NCBI GenBank assembly: GCA_016721425.1
Contig: JADKID010000042.1
Coordinates: 248,001 to 312,000, forward strand
Length of the DNA stretch: 64,000 nt
Reading direction: 5' to 3'
Source: Bryobacterales bacterium
GTDB taxonomy: Bacteria; Acidobacteriota; Terriglobia; Bryobacterales; Bryobacteraceae
Shown here: one piece after another, positions 1 through 8,908 of the stretch
Layout: every line of letters begins with the position of its first letter
Numbering within the stretch: the first letter of the stretch is position 1
Program-made: the position numbers and the translations under genes
Notes under the pieces: model-generated
What the model was told of the DNA's origin: nothing
The model's input: the letters and a program-made list of their open reading frames with translations, nothing else
Databases searched by the model: none

Positions 1-328
1 GGATCGGGATCGGGTCCCGCTGTTTGAAATTGAAGGGCCGCAGGTCGTCCAGGCCGAGAATGTGATCGGCGTGGGCGTGGGTGTACAGGACGCCGTCCAG
101 CCGCTGAAACCCGATGGTGAGCGCCTGCTGGCGAAAGTCCGGCCCCGTGTCGATCACCACCACATGGCCGTCCCACTGGAGACACACGGAGGGCCGCAAT
201 CGGCGGTCGCGGGGATCATCGGAGGTGCAGACCTTGCAATGGCAGCCGATCGTGGGAACACCGACGCTGGTGCCCGAACCCATTACGGTGAGCGTGAGGT
301 GACGCTGGGCGTCACCCGCTTCAGCCAT
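1..328 (-). CDS. MBL-fold metal-dependent hydrolase, partial (3' end outside window)
   Basis: Only the first 109 residues are inside the window. The metal-binding HxHxDH signature is present as THAHADH at residues 83-89, followed by GLDDLRP. The N-terminus has the GSGTSVGVP motif and a GCHCKVC cysteine cluster typical of PhnP-like/YycJ-like phosphodiesterases of the metallo-beta-lactamase fold. These are usually cytoplasmic two-metal hydrolases of cyclic phosphodiesters or nucleic-acid ends; the substrate here cannot be told. The ATG lies 8 nt inside the end of the upstream DUF1844 gene, so the two are probably translationally coupled. Confidence 0.85.
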   Translation of the reverse strand, partial: MAEAGDAQRHLTLTVMGSGTSVGVPTIGCHCKVCTSDDPRDRRLRPSVCLQWDGHVVVIDTGPDFRQQALTIGFQRLDGVLYTHAHADHILGLDDLRPFNFKQRDPIPI

Positions 329-596
329 TTGAGCCTGTTTCGGCGGCCTTCTTGTGCTGGTCTTCGTAGGTCTGCAGATAGCGGAAGCGGAGTTCGGTGA
401 CGGTGTTATCGAGCAGGCGCTGCTCTTCGAAGGAAAGGTTGCCCTTCGTCTTCTGCTGGAGCATGGCCAGGGTATCGATCAGTTTACGGGCGAGGGGGAG
501 ATTGGCTTCATGCTTCTCTTCACCTTGGGACAAAACGCCAAGCTGCATCTCAGCATCGGCGCGCAACGACAGGACAAGGAACTCAAAATCGCTCAT
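321..596 (-). CDS. DUF1844 domain protein
   Basis: This 91-residue protein matches the DUF1844 family, common in Acidobacteriota and Deltaproteobacteria. It starts MSDFEFLVLSLRADAEMQLG and carries the conserved NLPLARKLIDTLAMLQ and LSFEEQRLLDNTVTELR blocks, all predicted helical. No catalytic residues or membrane segments are visible and the function is unknown. Its stop codon overlaps the start of the MBL-fold hydrolase by 8 nt, which argues for one transcript and perhaps a shared role. The family assignment is firm; any biochemical role is open. Confidence 0.85.
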   Translation of the reverse strand: MSDFEFLVLSLRADAEMQLGVLSQGEEKHEANLPLARKLIDTLAMLQQKTKGNLSFEEQRLLDNTVTELRFRYLQTYEDQHKKAAETGSNG

Positions 597-619
597 CGAT
601 CTTATTTTACGAGCTTTTG

Positions 620-889
620 TCAGGAGACGGTAGTCTGTCCAGGCGCCGGCACGGCTTCCCCGTCTTCGGCGTCATCGTCAGCATCGTCGGAGTCCCGTTC
701 GATGGGCAACCCGGTTTCCGGATCAATCTCCGGCTCAATGGGCAATCCGGTGATGGGATCAATCTCCGGCTCTGCCTCCGGACCATCCAACTTGCGTTGT
801 TGGCGCCGGGCCAGCTTCTCCTGCCTTTTTTCGAGGCGAGCCTGTTCCTTCTGTCGTTTCTTGAATGTTGTGTGGGATCTGGTTGCCAA
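620..889 (-). CDS. small charged protein with EIDP-TGLPIE repeats
   Basis: The 89-residue protein has a very basic N-terminal half (KKRQKEQARLEKRQEKLARR, about residues 10-29) and a very acidic C-terminal half. The middle contains two tandem copies of the motif PEIDPxTGLPIE. The basic stretch would form a charged helix, and the rest is probably disordered. Proteins starting MATRSHTTFKKRQKE followed by Lys/Arg-rich helices recur in Acidobacteriota as hypothetical proteins. The function is unknown; nucleic-acid or ribosome binding by the basic helix is only a guess. It is preceded by the hairpin at 928-951. Confidence 0.6.
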   Translation of the reverse strand: MATRSHTTFKKRQKEQARLEKRQEKLARRQQRKLDGPEAEPEIDPITGLPIEPEIDPETGLPIERDSDDADDDAEDGEAVPAPGQTTVS

Positions 890-927
890 TGGGCACCTTC
901 GCGGGCAGTTCGGTCATGGGGGAGTGG

Positions 928-951
928 GCCGGCCAACCGAAGTTGGCCGGC
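928..951 (-). terminator. hairpin with UUCG tetraloop after the RRM gene
   Basis: A perfect 10-bp stem GCCGGCCAAC/GTTGGCCGGC closes a TTCG loop when read on the minus strand, giving the very stable cUUCGg tetraloop. It lies 24 nt after the stop codon of the RRM protein gene. No U tract follows, so it is either an atypical terminator or an mRNA 3'-end stabiliser. Confidence 0.55.
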
Positions 952-974
952 AAAGTGCTATGCGGGAAAAGATC

Positions 975-1286
975 TTACCAGCGGGAATCGCGGCGCGGAC
1001 CACCACGCCCACCGCCACCACCGGCGCCCCCACGGCTGTCGGTCTTGGGACGGGCTTCGTTTACGTTCAACGCACGACCGTCAACGCTGGCGCCGTTCAG
1101 AGCGCTGATAGCGCGATCGGCTTCGTCGCCGTTGGTCATTTCAACAAAGGCAAAACCACGCGAACGGCCGGTGTCACGATCCGTGACGATGCTGACGCGT
1201 TCCACGGCGCCGTATTCTTCAAACCACGAGCGGACGGATGCTTCCGTCGCCCGGAAATCGAGATTGCCAACAAAGATGTTCTTCAA
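975..1286 (-). CDS. RRM-domain RNA-binding protein
   Basis: This 103-residue protein has one RNA-recognition motif. RNP2 is IFVGNL (residues 4-9) and RNP1 is RGFAFVEM (about residues 43-50), with the aromatic residues needed for stacking on RNA bases. A glycine/arginine-rich tail follows (GGAGGGGGRGGPRR), as in cyanobacterial and acidobacterial cold-induced Rbp proteins. It probably binds single-stranded RNA in the cytoplasm as a chaperone or stability factor. It has its own hairpin downstream at 928-951 and a 262-nt upstream spacer, consistent with monocistronic expression. Confidence 0.9.
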   Translation of the reverse strand: MKNIFVGNLDFRATEASVRSWFEEYGAVERVSIVTDRDTGRSRGFAFVEMTNGDEADRAISALNGASVDGRALNVNEARPKTDSRGGAGGGGGRGGPRRDSRW

Positions 1287-1485
1287 GTTGTGTTCTTTCC
1301 GATTCGATAGCGGACCAAACTGATCGGATTGAGATCACGACCGAAAGGAGCGGACAATCGAATACTCTTCTAGTCCAACAGGAATCGCGCCCGGAATCTA
1401 CTAAAATCTGCATCCGGACTCGATTTTTTTTGGGGCGACGATAAGGCGAAGACCCAGCAAACACCCATTCGGGCGTAAAACACGC

Positions 1486-1513
1486 GCGGCGCGAGCCTCC
1501 CGGCCCGCGCCGC
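1486..1513 (-). terminator. possible terminator hairpin after fbaA
   Basis: An 8-bp inverted repeat (GCGGCGCG/CGCGCCGC) with a 12-nt loop lies about 36 nt after the aldolase stop. On the minus strand it is followed within a few bases by GTGTTTTACG. The short T run makes it a moderate terminator candidate. Confidence 0.35.
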
Positions 1514-1548
1514 ACCTGCCTATCCGGACGATTCTGAACTGGAAGCGC

Positions 1549-2559
1549 TTACGCTTCCTTCTTGTACATTTCGGCCATCTCGGCCAGCGGGATCGGGATA
1601 ATCGACTTGGCCTTGCCGGCCTGGCCGAACTGGACCATGCGCTCCGCCACAACCTTCTTCATCGCATCGCGCGCCGGCTTGTTGTAGTCGCGCGGATCGA
1701 ACTTCTCCGGCGATTCGAACAGGACCTTACGGATGGCGCCCGTGATGGCCAGGCGGTTGTCGGTGTCAACATTGATCTTGCGGACGCCGTTCTTGATGCC
1801 GAGCTGAATCTCGGAGATCGGCACGCCCCACGTCGGCTTGAGGTTGCCGCCGTACTTGTTGATGATGTCCTGCAGGTCCTTGAAAGAGCCATGCATCACC
1901 AGGTGGGTCTTGGGCAGGCGCTTGTGGATGTCGATGAGGACGTCCATCTTGAGCACTTCGCCGTCCGGCTCGCGGGTGAACTTGAACGCGCCGTGGGAGG
2001 TGCCGATGGCGATGGCCAGCGCGTCGCAGTTGGTGTCATTGGCAAAGCGCTCGGTCTCAGCCGGATCGCTCAAGTGGGACAGGCCGTCGCCGCCCATGCC
2101 ATGGCCGTCTTCAATGCCGCCCAGGCAGCCGATCTCCGCCTCCACCGTGATGCCCTTGGCATGCGCGGCGGCCACAACGCGGCGGGTGACGTCCACGTTG
2201 TATTCGTAGGACGACGGGCTCTTGCCGTCAGCCATCAGCGAGCCATCCATCATCACCGACGTGAAGCCGAGGTCGATGGCGGACTGGCAGGTCTCGGGGC
2301 TGTTGCCGTGATCCAGGTGCAGCACCGTCGGAATCTCCGGATAAAGCTCCGTGGCCGCGATCATCAGGTGATACAAGAAACGATCCTGCGAATAGGAGCG
2401 CGCGCCACGGGAGGCCTGCACGATGACGGGGGATTCGGTCTCGCGGGCCGCTTCCATGATCGCCTGGATCTGCTCCATGTTGTTCACATTGAAGGCGCCG
2501 ACGCCGTAGCCGCCTTTGGACGCTTCATCCAGAAGCTGTCGCAACGAAACGAGAGGCAT
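1549..2559 (-). CDS. fba: class II fructose-bisphosphate aldolase
   Basis: The 336-residue zinc-dependent aldolase cleaves or forms fructose 1,6-bisphosphate in glycolysis and gluconeogenesis. Visible family motifs are GAFNVNNMEQIQA near residue 22, the zinc ligand region HLDHG near residue 80, DGSLMADGKSP near residue 105, a conserved glutamate in VEAEIGCLGG, IGTSHGAFKF, and the substrate-phosphate region MHGSF and INVDTDNRLA. The length fits the FBA class II A/B group. An AAGGAG ribosome site stands about 9 nt before the ATG. It has no co-oriented close neighbour and is probably transcribed alone. Confidence 0.95.
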   Translation of the reverse strand: MPLVSLRQLLDEASKGGYGVGAFNVNNMEQIQAIMEAARETESPVIVQASRGARSYSQDRFLYHLMIAATELYPEIPTVLHLDHGNSPETCQSAIDLGFTSVMMDGSLMADGKSPSSYEYNVDVTRRVVAAAHAKGITVEAEIGCLGGIEDGHGMGGDGLSHLSDPAETERFANDTNCDALAIAIGTSHGAFKFTREPDGEVLKMDVLIDIHKRLPKTHLVMHGSFKDLQDIINKYGGNLKPTWGVPISEIQLGIKNGVRKINVDTDNRLAITGAIRKVLFESPEKFDPRDYNKPARDAMKKVVAERMVQFGQAGKAKSIIPIPLAEMAEMYKKEA

Positions 2560-2611
2560 TTTATGAGTTCTCCTTGGGAGGAATTAGGATAGACGAATCC
2601 TGATTTCAAGA

Positions 2612-3943
2612 TTAGTTTACTACAGTTGCTATGCCCGCCGCAGCCTCGCCCTGCGGGCCGGATCTCCTCCGCATGGGCTGCCGCTGCCAGTAGGTCAGCG
2701 ACCGCCAAAGCCATTCCGCCGGTCCGAACCGATAGTGCCGCAGCCAGATCGGGCTCCAGATCAACTGAGCAGCCCAGATCGCGAAAACCACATAGTACAC
2801 CTGGTATCTCTCCATCGTGCTGTGTAGTTTTCCCACATTGAAAATCAGCGTGCAGATGACGCTCTGCATGACGTAGTTGGTCAGGGCCATCTGGCCGGTC
2901 GCGGCCAAGGTGCGGGTCAGTCGGGGCGCCACACCGTGCTTAAAGATGAGCATCCACACCGCGATGTGCGCCAGGCAGACGGCGATCCGGCCGAACTGGT
3001 AGTAGACGCCAGCCCACATCGTCGCGTTAATGCTGAACCAGCCGGACGTCTGCGTATTGAGTTGGAGGGCATGAAGCGGTAGGCCGATGAGATAACCGAT
3101 CAGCGCCATTCGGACGTAGAAACTGGTGGAGCGTCCGGCGGTGAGAACCCCGGTCTTTAACAGCGCCATACCAAGCAGCATCAGCGCCAGGAAATCCCAC
3201 AGCAGGGGCGAGTAGATCGCCTGACGATGGAAGAACGACAGGATCTCGGCCCGGGCCTTCACCATCGAAACGAAAGTGCCCGTATTGTCGGCGCGGCTCT
3301 TGGCGAGGGCCTTGGCGTCCGGCTTCATGAACTTGAGCTTCTCTTCCCACCCGGAAACGGCCTTTTCCTGCTCCTCCGTGAGCGTTTTTTGCTCTTTCTT
3401 CAGCTTCTGGACAAGCTCCCACGTTTCCTTCTGTTTCACAGCCTCACTGGCGTCATAGACGGCGCCACCCGTCATCAGCACAGTGAACACGGCGGTGATG
3501 ACGATCAACCCCCGCGCACTCATGAGGCGAAACGGGAACAACACCAACCCAAGCAGAGCGTAGGGGTAGAGCACCTCTCCGAACCACAACAGATAGGCGT
3601 GGAGCACGCCAAAGACGAGCAGCCACAGCGTGCGGCGGTAGTAGACGTCAGCGACTCCTACTCCGCCTCCCCGCTCTTCGGCACGGCTGGTCAGCAGACA
3701 GACACCGGCGCCGAACAAAATGGTGAACATGCCGCGCATCTTGCCGTCGACCAGGACGGCATTCACGATAAAGGTCCAATAGTTGATGCCCGATGCCCCG
3801 CCCTGAATCGTTGGATCGGTATAGGCGGAGAAATGGAAGGCAAACCCGATGATGTTCATCAGCAGGATGCCCAAAACCGCGACGCCGCGAATCGCGTCGA
3901 TGGTCTGCACGCGCTCGGTGGTAGGTGCTATGGCAGAGTTCAT
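2612..3943 (-). CDS. DUF418 multipass membrane protein
   Basis: The 443-residue integral membrane protein begins with the DUF418/YeiB hallmark RVQTIDAIRGVAVLGILLMN and ends with the family C-terminal signature GQMALTNYVMQS followed later by RFGPAEWLWRSL. Between them are about eight hydrophobic segments and a charged, probably coiled-coil insert (around residues 175-230, rich in Lys and Glu) longer than usual. DUF418 proteins belong to the acyltransferase-like membrane superfamily and are thought to act in transport or envelope modification; the substrate is unknown. The gene stands alone between fba and a lipoprotein gene. Confidence 0.85.
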   Translation of the reverse strand: MNSAIAPTTERVQTIDAIRGVAVLGILLMNIIGFAFHFSAYTDPTIQGGASGINYWTFIVNAVLVDGKMRGMFTILFGAGVCLLTSRAEERGGGVGVADVYYRRTLWLLVFGVLHAYLLWFGEVLYPYALLGLVLFPFRLMSARGLIVITAVFTVLMTGGAVYDASEAVKQKETWELVQKLKKEQKTLTEEQEKAVSGWEEKLKFMKPDAKALAKSRADNTGTFVSMVKARAEILSFFHRQAIYSPLLWDFLALMLLGMALLKTGVLTAGRSTSFYVRMALIGYLIGLPLHALQLNTQTSGWFSINATMWAGVYYQFGRIAVCLAHIAVWMLIFKHGVAPRLTRTLAATGQMALTNYVMQSVICTLIFNVGKLHSTMERYQVYYVVFAIWAAQLIWSPIWLRHYRFGPAEWLWRSLTYWQRQPMRRRSGPQGEAAAGIATVVN

Positions 3944-3987
3944 ACGCAGTCCCCAGATTTGGCGTCAGGGTAACACGGATCCGACAG

Positions 3988-5160
3988 CTATTTGCGGCGC
4001 GCGATCTGCAAATTGGACGCCTGACGGCCGGCGCCGTACCCCATGCGGAAATCCAGCGGACGAACAGTGGCCCGCTGGGCCTCGTAGGCCGCCCGCAGGT
4101 CTGGCTGGGTCCGGAAGGCGAAGTCCTTGCCGAACGGCTTGGTGTAGTCGCCGTACAGTTGTATTTGCCAGGTCTCCGGGGCAAAACCCTTCCACGGAAT
4201 ACCCGAATCATCCTGTACGATCACCGCGCTCTGATCCAGAATCAGCTCACGGATGATCGAGAACGCATTGCTGTGCAGCATATAGGACGTGGCCTTCAAC
4301 ATGGTGGCCGGCCGCCCCAGCAGCGCAACGTACTTCTTGTAGGACGAGTTGTCCTTCATGTGCGGGTCGTCGAGATTGAGAGACGTGTATTCCAGCAACT
4401 CCACCGGACCGCCTTTGCGCTGGATCTCGAACACGATGCCGCGGTTCAGCCCGAACGCGGAGCGCTTGGCTTCCAGATTCCGCCGCACCAGCTTGCCATC
4501 TTCCCCGATCTGCACATAGCTGTGACTCAGGACTTTGTAGCCCAGGCGGGTGAGCAGGATCAGAATCGGCTGGGCCACTCCGTCTGTCACCTGACCGCGC
4601 AGTTGGCGGTCCATTTCGCGCGTCACAAAGAAACTCTTGCCGAGCAACGAGGCCAGCGTTCCGGCCACTGCTGGCAAACGCTCGGTCATCTGCTCACCTT
4701 CAAAATCAGCAGGGCTGGGCACACGGCCGGGCGGCTCCAACGCCGACATCGCATAATCGCCGTGGCCTGGGAAAAAAGTGAGCATCGTCAGGGCGTCGCC
4801 GCCGGAGAACGGATACCAGATATTGGCGCCCGCAAACGGAGTACCGGTCAGCTCGGATTTGCTGAACTTCTCCATGCCGGGCCGGCGCCGATCCCGATAC
4901 AGCGCCCACAGATGATCCATGTTCGCGGCGTGCTCCACCCAGGCGGGATCAGCCTCGAGCTTCTTCCAGGGGCTGCCTTCGCGGCCCGGCAGTCCGGCCA
5001 GAAACCGCGCCGCGTCATCAGCCTCAGGGCTGGTGGCCGAGAGATACGCAGCGCGAACCGCTGCCGCCGCGGGAGCCGGCTGATCCGCTTCTTCCTTGGC
5101 GTGACAGGCAGAGAGAGCAACGGTGCTGAGGATGCACAGCACTAGGGTGTTACGAGTCAT
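3988..5160 (-). CDS. hypothetical lipoprotein
   Basis: This 390-residue protein has a type II signal peptide with lipobox LSAC (Cys19), so it is probably lipid-anchored in the envelope. The mature part contains PFSGGDALTMLTFFPGHGDY and MLHSNAFSIIRELILDQSAV. I recognise no catalytic motif or named family. The region around NTSLNLDD/YTSLNLDDPHMKDN suggests a globular enzyme-like domain without assigned activity. It is flanked by a DUF418 gene (44 nt downstream) and a Gfo/Idh/MocA gene (57 nt upstream), both co-oriented, so loose co-transcription is possible. Confidence 0.75.
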   Translation of the reverse strand: MTRNTLVLCILSTVALSACHAKEEADQPAPAAAAVRAAYLSATSPEADDAARFLAGLPGREGSPWKKLEADPAWVEHAANMDHLWALYRDRRRPGMEKFSKSELTGTPFAGANIWYPFSGGDALTMLTFFPGHGDYAMSALEPPGRVPSPADFEGEQMTERLPAVAGTLASLLGKSFFVTREMDRQLRGQVTDGVAQPILILLTRLGYKVLSHSYVQIGEDGKLVRRNLEAKRSAFGLNRGIVFEIQRKGGPVELLEYTSLNLDDPHMKDNSSYKKYVALLGRPATMLKATSYMLHSNAFSIIRELILDQSAVIVQDDSGIPWKGFAPETWQIQLYGDYTKPFGKDFAFRTQPDLRAAYEAQRATVRPLDFRMGYGAGRQASNLQIARRK

Positions 5161-5217
5161 TGGATGTCTACCAGTGTAGCCCGAAGGAAACTGGAATCTG
5201 AACCGGCCGTCTCCAGA

Positions 5218-6420
5218 CTACACAAGCTCTTCTTTGGCCGGATCCCAGCGAATGGTCCGCTGCTGCCGGTAGCTCTCCACCGCCATGCGGCAGGCGATCG
5301 ACGTGCGGAAGCCCACTTCAAAGGGGCAGTTGGTCGGAGTGCTGGCGCGGATGCAATCGAAAAAATTCTGCATATGCGCAGAGGAGGGCGCCGTCGAATT
5401 GCCCAGGCGCTCGGCACGATCCTTGATGTTGGCCTTCTGCGGCGTATAGCGGATCTGCGCCGCCTTCTGAATGGTCCCTTCGTCGCCCAGCACATCCTCG
5501 CCCGCGCCCAGCTTGTCATTGCCAAAGCCGGAGTTCCAACTGATCAGCATCTCTTCCGGCTGCTCGATGGAAACACACATTGTGTCGGGCACTTCGCGGC
5601 CATCCTTCCACAGATAGATGCCGCCGGTCATCGTCACGGCCTTCGGTACATTCAGCTTCATCGCCTTGTACCAGAACGAGACCTGATGGCACATGTTCTC
5701 GTAGACGTTGCCGCCGGAGTAGTCCCAGAAAAACCGCCAGTTGATGTAGCGGTTGGCATCGAACGGGAGGTCTCGGGTATCGCCGAGAAACTGCTTCCAC
5801 AGAATGTTCTCGGGCGTCATGTCGGGATAGACCGGGCGCGACCACTGCGGCTTGCCGTGCGGCGTGTTGCGGTACATCACCATGTGGATGGCCGTGATCT
5901 TGCCCATCGGCTCCTCGGCCAGCATCTTCGCCGCATCCGTGGCCTGGCCGCCGGAGCAGCTCTGATGCCCGATCTGCACCGTGCGTCCGGCTGCGTTCTG
6001 ATACGCCGTGCGCATCTGCTTGGCGTGCGCCACGGTGAACGCCATCGTCTTCTCCTGATACACGTGCTTGCCGGCATCCAGCGAGGCGACAAAATGCTGG
6101 CAGTGCAGGTGCTGCGGCGTGGCGATCAATACCGCGTCCACAGACTTGTCCTCCAGCAAATAGCGATGATCGAGATACGTCTTGATGCCGGGCGCAATCG
6201 CCTTGGCCTGTTCCAGGCGGCGGGTGTAGACGTCGGCGGCAGCGACAAATTCCACGTTGGGGCACTTCAGCACATCGTGCATCAGCTCCTGCCCGCGAGC
6301 GCCGGGGCCGATGATACCGACACGGATGCGATCGTTAGCGCCCAGAATCGTGGAAGGCGCGGCGAGTGAGGTCGCCAAACCAGTGGCGACGGATCCAAGA
6401 AAATTGCGGCGGGATGCCAT
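5218..6420 (-). CDS. Gfo/Idh/MocA family oxidoreductase with Tat signal
   Basis: The 400-residue protein starts with a twin-arginine signal (ASRRNFLGSVATGLATSLAA), so export in folded form with bound NAD(P) is likely. The Rossmann motif is VGIIGPGARGQE (about residues 33-44), and the usual EKP motif appears as QEKTMAF near residue 122. C-terminal motifs include YSGGNVYENMCHQVSFW and the terminal helix block typical of the secreted acidobacterial/planctomycete group. Members oxidise or epimerise sugars and inositols; the substrate is not predictable. The gene is divergent from glcE with only 29 nt between start codons. Confidence 0.88.
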   Translation of the reverse strand: MASRRNFLGSVATGLATSLAAPSTILGANDRIRVGIIGPGARGQELMHDVLKCPNVEFVAAADVYTRRLEQAKAIAPGIKTYLDHRYLLEDKSVDAVLIATPQHLHCQHFVASLDAGKHVYQEKTMAFTVAHAKQMRTAYQNAAGRTVQIGHQSCSGGQATDAAKMLAEEPMGKITAIHMVMYRNTPHGKPQWSRPVYPDMTPENILWKQFLGDTRDLPFDANRYINWRFFWDYSGGNVYENMCHQVSFWYKAMKLNVPKAVTMTGGIYLWKDGREVPDTMCVSIEQPEEMLISWNSGFGNDKLGAGEDVLGDEGTIQKAAQIRYTPQKANIKDRAERLGNSTAPSSAHMQNFFDCIRASTPTNCPFEVGFRTSIACRMAVESYRQQRTIRWDPAKEELV

Positions 6421-6449
6421 GCTGCAAGTTTATTAGAATTGAACTACCC

Positions 6450-7580
6450 ATGGACGAACAAAAACCAGCGGCGGCGGCCGACGTTGCCGGATTGTTGAAA
6501 CAGTCCGCCGGCGAACGGCGAGCGGTGGTCACCGGCGGCGCCTTCACCAAGGACCGCATGGGCGGCGCCATCCCCGCGCCCGCTTTGCGCATTTCCACCG
6601 CCGGCCTGAACCACATTCTGCAATACGAGCCCAAGGATCTCACCATCAGCGTGGAGGCCGGCGTGCCCTATGCCGAGCTCACCAGCCTGCTGGCCACCCA
6701 CGGCCAGATCCTCCCTCTTGATCCGCCGCACGCCGCCCGCGCCACCATTGGCGGCGTGGTGGCGGCCAACACCTGCGGCTCGCGGCGGCGGCTCTATGGC
6801 AGCGCCCGCGACATGGTGATCGGCATGACATTTGCCACGCTCGACGGCGAACTGCTGCAATCCGGAGGCATGGTGGTCAAAAACGTCGCCGGCCTCGACG
6901 TGCAGAAGACTCTGATCGGCAGCATGGGTACGCTGGGCGTTCTGACCAGCATCAACTTCAAACTCGCTCCGCTGCCGCCGGCAACCCGGACGTTTGTTCT
7001 TGGCTTCCCCGATATCGCCGACACCTGCGCGGCCAGAGACGCCGTGCTGCGCGGCGTGCTGCAGCCGGCTGCCTTGGACGTGCTGAACGCCGCGTCGGCC
7101 GAACGATTTGGCTGGGGCGGCAGCCAGTGCCTGGTGCTGCGCGCCGGCGGCAGCGAGACGCTGCTGGCCCGCTACGCCCGCGAGTTGCCGGGTGCACAGG
7201 TGCTGGAGGGCGAACTGGAGTCTGCCTTCTGGCAGACAATGGACGACTTTACGGTTTCTCACGAATACGTCGTGCGCGTAGGACACCCGATGTCGGCTCT
7301 CGAATCCGTGCTCTCGTCGGCAACGGGCCCGGCGCTGGCGCGGGCGGGCAACGGATTGGCCTGGCTCGGCTTCGCTACGCGCGCAGCACTCGAATCCTGG
7401 CTGGCCGCCACGGCCGCGCACGGCTGGTCACGAATCGTCGAATCCGCGCCGCCCGAAGAAAAGGCGACGCTGGAGCAGTGGCCCCAACCGGGCGAGGATC
7501 TTTCGTTGATGATCAAATTCAAGAGCATGATGGACCCTGCCAACCTGCTCAACGCCGGGAGGCTGTATGGCCGCCTCTGA
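6450..7580 (+). CDS. glcE: glycolate oxidase subunit GlcE (FAD-binding)
   Basis: The 376-residue flavoprotein subunit carries the FAD_binding_4 (PCMH) fold: VEAGVPYAELTSLLATHGQ, then LDPPHAARATIGGVVAANTCGSRR and the conserved block GMVVKNVAGLDVQK and GSMGTLGVLTSI. It works with GlcD and GlcF to oxidise glycolate to glyoxylate and pass electrons to the membrane pool. I chose the ATG at 6450 (MDEQKPAAAA) because an upstream in-frame start would overlap the divergent oxidoreductase. It overlaps glcF by 14 nt, so the two are translated together. No glcD gene is visible in this window. Confidence 0.88.
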   Translation: MDEQKPAAAADVAGLLKQSAGERRAVVTGGAFTKDRMGGAIPAPALRISTAGLNHILQYEPKDLTISVEAGVPYAELTSLLATHGQILPLDPPHAARATIGGVVAANTCGSRRRLYGSARDMVIGMTFATLDGELLQSGGMVVKNVAGLDVQKTLIGSMGTLGVLTSINFKLAPLPPATRTFVLGFPDIADTCAARDAVLRGVLQPAALDVLNAASAERFGWGGSQCLVLRAGGSETLLARYARELPGAQVLEGELESAFWQTMDDFTVSHEYVVRVGHPMSALESVLSSATGPALARAGNGLAWLGFATRAALESWLAATAAHGWSRIVESAPPEEKATLEQWPQPGEDLSLMIKFKSMMDPANLLNAGRLYGRL

Positions 7581-8905
7581 TGCCACGCAGCCGGCCTTCC
7601 CGCCTGTACTGCCCAATCGTCACGCGGAGGCGCCCCGCGCTGTCGATCTCGATAAGTGCGTCCACTGCGGCCTCTGCCTGAACAACTGCCCCACCTATCG
7701 CGAACTGGGCGTCGAAATGGATTCGCCCCGCGGCCGCATCTACCAGATGGTCCAGGTGGCCACCGGACAAATGGAGATGACACCCTCCTATCTGGAGCAT
7801 CTCGATCTCTGCCTCGCCTGCCGCGGTTGCGAGAGCGCCTGCCCCTCCGGCGTCCCTTACGGCCGTCTGATCGAGGCGGCGCGCACTGAGATTGAAGCGA
7901 AGAAATCAGAGTCCCGTCCATGGCACATCCGCGCCTTCCGGAGATTCATCTTCGGCGGCCTGCTGGTGACCCCTTGGATGCTGAAAGCCGCCGGCGGCCT
8001 GCTCTACTTCTACCAGGCCACCGGATTGCAGCAACTGGTCCGGCGAAGCGGCATCCTGAAACACATGGGCAAGATGGGGCGCATCGAACACCTCGCGCCG
8101 CCCGCCGAGTATCCGTTCTTTTTTGACGAGGTGGGCAAGACGTTTCCCGCCCTCGGCGAGAAGCGCTACCGTGTGGCGTTTCTGGCCGGATGCCTGGCCA
8201 ATTTCACCTCCGCCCGGCTCAATGAGGCCACGGTCCGCGTCCTCCAGGCCAACGGGTGCGACGTGGTCATCCCCGCCGGCCAGACCTGCTGCGGCGCGCT
8301 GCACGTCCATTCCGGATTGAAGGACGAGGCGCGGGTGCTGGCTCGCAAAAACATCGACGTCTGTGTGGATGCCGGCTATGACGCCGTCATCACCAATGCC
8401 GCCGGCTGCGGCTCCACGCTGAAGGAGTATGACGAACTGTTGGAGCACGATGCCGCCTACGCCGATAAGGCCCGTCGCTTCGTGGCAATGATGAAGGACG
8501 TGACGGAGTTTCTGGCGTCCATCGAAATGGTTGCTCCGCGAGCGCCCCCTGCCCGTTACCGCCACCTACCAGGACTCCTGCCATCTGGCTCACGGACAGA
8601 AGATCCGCAGCGCGCCGCGGCAGGTGCTGGCCGCCATCCCCGGCCTGACATTCCGCGAGTTGCCCCAGGCGGATCTCTGCTGCGGCAGCGCGGGTATCTA
8701 CAACATCGTCCACGACGAGATTGCCGATTCCATCCTTCAGAAGAAGATGGCCCTCGTGAACAGCACGGGCGCCGAGGTGCTCACCACCGCCAACGTGGGC
8801 TGCGCCATCCAGCTGCAGGCCGGCGTCGGGCGCTATGGAAAACAGCAGCGCGTCATGCACGTGGTGGAACTGCTGGATGAGGCCTACCGCCGCGGCAAAG
8901 CCTGA
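7567..8905 (+). pseudogene. glcF: glycolate oxidase iron-sulfur subunit GlcF, frameshifted
   Basis: The first 960 nt encode GlcF: two 4Fe-4S motifs (CVHCGLCLNNCP and CLACRGCESACP) and the first CCG domain (QTCCGALHVHSG). Near 8525-8527 the frame is lost. The correct C-terminus (TATYQDSCHLAHGQK, DLCCGSAGIYNI, ending RRGKA) continues one frame over to the stop at 8905. A single extra A in GAAA explains it: removing it reads SIEWLLRERPLPVTATY. The restored protein would be about 445 residues, normal for the family. Either a fresh frameshift or a consensus error; glcE looks intact. If the break is real, electron transfer from glycolate oxidase would be lost. Confidence 0.85.
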
Positions 8906-8908
8906 CGC

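Noticed and set aside
354..1310. Long plus-strand open frame across DUF1844, the charged protein and the RRM gene
   Set aside because: It lies antisense to well-supported genes, has no homology, and GC-rich third-codon bias explains the opening.
3925..6369. Two long plus-strand open frames over the lipoprotein and Gfo/Idh/MocA genes
   Set aside because: Antisense shadows of strongly supported minus-strand genes; no motifs or ribosome sites.
8525..8530. Programmed ribosomal frameshift in glcF
   Set aside because: No slippery heptamer with a downstream structure is visible and GlcF is not a known recoded gene; a single extra A fits better.
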